DNA from: Calcarisporiella thermophila CBS 279.70
Taxonomy: Eukaryota; Calcarisporiellomycota
Assembly (NCBI RefSeq): GCF_041956535.1
Contig: NW_027192204.1
Coordinates: 193,696-257,695 of the forward strand
Length of the DNA: 64,000 nucleotides
Direction of reading: 5' to 3'
Position numbers and translations under genes: made by a program. Numbering within the stretch: the stretch's first letter is position 1; every line of letters starts with the position of its first letter. Positions 62,349 to 64,000 of this stretch are shown here, in pieces. Below the pieces are notes generated by a model, which searched no databases, was not told the origin of the DNA, and worked only from the letters and a program-made list of their open reading frames with translations.

Positions 62349-63215
62349 TGACAGTATCATGTTTTTATTAAAATATATATGTTTAGTAATATTTGTTTAA
62401 GTTGTGGGGTTCCGAGTATTGAGTAGCATTTTCTCGCTTAATGGATATCAAATTTGATGATCCTTTTTCGCGTGGACTTTCCACTCTTTTATTTTCCTCT
62501 TTTCTTGCATCATCGGAGGTAATATGTATATAATCAGTCGACGATATTCTTTTTCCACGATGGTTTCTCTATATCTCTTCCCTTCTTTTGATTCCTAGCT
62601 CCATTCATTTATCAATATTATTATTATTTTTTAAATTCATTGAGGTTCTCATCAAACTAGTTAAAGGAATGGATGCAACGAAATTGATATTTTGACAATT
62701 TTCCTGTAGTGCTTATATGCGAATTCATTGTGAAGCATTTGAAGCACCTCGAATTAGTGATTGCTGCCCACCAATTCCTCTTCAAATAGGTCTTTGTATG
62801 CATTTCGAATAAAATATTTATAGTATTATAGATCGAGCCAATTTTTAATAATAGATTTGCAATTGCATCAATTGCAATAATAAATTATAAAAGCTTTTAC
62901 TTTTTTAATATTTTAACATTTAAACTAATTTTTTTTTGGACAATAAATTCTTCGAAATGGTTTGAGCATAAATATACTTTCGGATTCAATCAGATTTAAG
63001 TACATTATTACAATAAGTGTCGAATGCTGCTTCTTATTAAGCCGACGCAAATCTCATATTTATATAGTAAAAACAAATGGTAAATAAACACTACACAAGA
63101 TTGTCCAATTCAAACAAAACTGTGTATTCTATGGTAATGGATACCCAGCAGGCGGTTTACTATATTTGAAGGGTATCAAGTTAATACACTAGTCTACACA
63201 AGTTAATAAAAAAAC
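62349..63215. other. AT-rich intergenic region between convergent genes
   Basis: Contains the 3' UTRs of the Rax2 and DUF3128 genes. No open frame of interest. Confidence 0.5.
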
Positions 63216-63661
63216 TTACTCTCTTTGTTCCCATACATCTTCTGAGCTGCGTTTTGCTGCGTAGTATGCCAACTTCCGTCGCTCTCTCTCTTTCAACATT
63301 TCCTGCAAAAGTTTATTATTCAAAAGAGAAGAGTGAGAATATTTGACTATATAACGAATAAACACAGCCAAACCTTTTGAATTGCTGCAGGCTTGGTTTT
63401 CATTTTCAGGCAGAATTTAACCTCACTCCATTCTCTATCACAATTTCGCATCGTACCATAGCGATAATAATTCATTGCTTGTCTTCCCAAACCTCAAGAA
63501 AAGAGATAAATATTGTTAACGGTAAGAAGACATGGTATATAAATAGAACACATACTGTAACACATTAGGAACTCGTCCATAGCATGCCACAACTTACAGT
63601 CGTGTACCTCGTTATCCGCTTCATCTAAGATTTGGAAAGATTCGCCCGGAGAATTTGTCAT
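63216..63661 (-). CDS. Small DUF3128 protein (C22orf39/EMI1 type)
   Basis: Exons are 63661-63556, 63492-63374 and 63302-63216, joining to 103 residues. The protein has paired Cys motifs (DC ... CYS, then RNCDREWSEVKFC) with spacing like small twin-Cys intermembrane-space proteins. The block GRQAMNYYRYGTMRNC matches the DUF3128 family, which includes human C22orf39 and yeast Emi1. The family's role is poorly defined; Emi1 was linked to meiotic induction. The stop lies in an AGAGTAAGT context that could also act as a splice donor, so a further 3' exon cannot be excluded. Confidence 0.8.
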
Positions 63662-64000
63662 TATTATTTCAATTCGAGATTTTAACAATAAGATCCACTT
63701 TCCAACCGAATTTTTCAATAAATTTCATCCATATGTGTGAGGTTTCCATTAATATTACTCAGCCACTAGAAAAATTGAAGATTTAGACTTCCTATTAAGC
63801 GTAATAGACCATACAAAATACCAGTATTTCAGCAAATAATCTATATACTTGACTAATAATTTTAGCGGCATCGTTATGGTGATTTTGGATATTAACATCT
63901 GAATTTATCGAGGGGAATTAGGTTGATTATCTAAATATTATTTGTGGTTTTCTTCTTGTTATTTATCATTTCTTTATATTATATTATGTTAGAAAAATCT
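63662..64000. other. Right-edge sequence, no supported gene
   Basis: AT-rich sequence upstream of the DUF3128 gene; probably its promoter. Nothing else is visible before the window ends. Confidence 0.5.

Overview
The window is eukaryotic nuclear DNA from a fungus. It carries 21 intron-split protein-coding genes and one gene without introns inside its coding region. The introns are short, about 50-105 bp, with clean GT-AG or occasional GC-AG ends. Several products are fungal hallmarks: tricalbin, a GRAM-PH-GRAM sterol glucosyltransferase (Atg26 type), a Rax2 polarity marker, a Fus3/Kss1-type MAP kinase and a secreted GH18 chitinase. A GCL modifier subunit, a concentrative nucleoside transporter and a phosphoketolase, combined with this intron density, would suit an early-diverging lineage such as Mucoromycota. 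That placement is inference; no rRNA or other phylogenetic marker was seen. For 20 of the 22 genes I assigned the splice sites by eye, and all 19 that are complete in the window join to coding lengths divisible by three. SEC8 and the sterol glucosyltransferase are given as spans only.

Layout. 1-10.1 kb (all minus strand): tricalbin (cut by the window edge), chitinase and a dilute-domain protein. 10.1-13.3 kb: a gene-poor stretch with a stack of poly(A)-ended retroposed segments, including a SINE with a tRNA-like head and perfect target-site duplications, inserted at the edge of a truncated copy of a cysteine-knot peptide mRNA. 13.3-18.6 kb: a visibly GC-rich block with a nucleoside transporter and a mitochondrial succinate-semialdehyde dehydrogenase. 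18.8-24.1 kb (plus): lipid phosphate phosphatase, a repeat-rich adhesin-like protein with a PY motif, and pyruvate dehydrogenase E1 alpha. 24.4-30.4 kb: a C2H2 regulator and a phosphoketolase. 30.5-51.4 kb (mostly minus, AT-rich): PMS1, DDI1, a CCDC130/Saf4-type splicing factor, a plus-strand RAD57/XRCC3-type RAD51 paralogue, GCLM, sterol glucosyltransferase, a PHOSPHO-type phosphatase and SEC8. 51.5-63.7 kb: mitochondrial uL23, MAP kinase, an F-box/WD40 protein, Rax2 with a C-terminal SH3 domain, and a small DUF3128/EMI1-type protein.

The genes are ordinary chromosomal neighbours, not an operon or cluster. Loose themes are membrane-lipid handling (tricalbin, lipid phosphatase, sterol glucosyltransferase), polarity and secretion (dilute-domain protein, Sec8, Rax2, MAP kinase), DNA repair (PMS1, RAD51 paralogue) and carbon metabolism (PDH, phosphoketolase, SSADH). 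No prokaryote-type defence system, CRISPR array or biosynthetic cluster is present. The least expected items are the retroposon stack, the Rax2-SH3 architecture, the PY-motif beta-repeat protein and three GC-AG introns.
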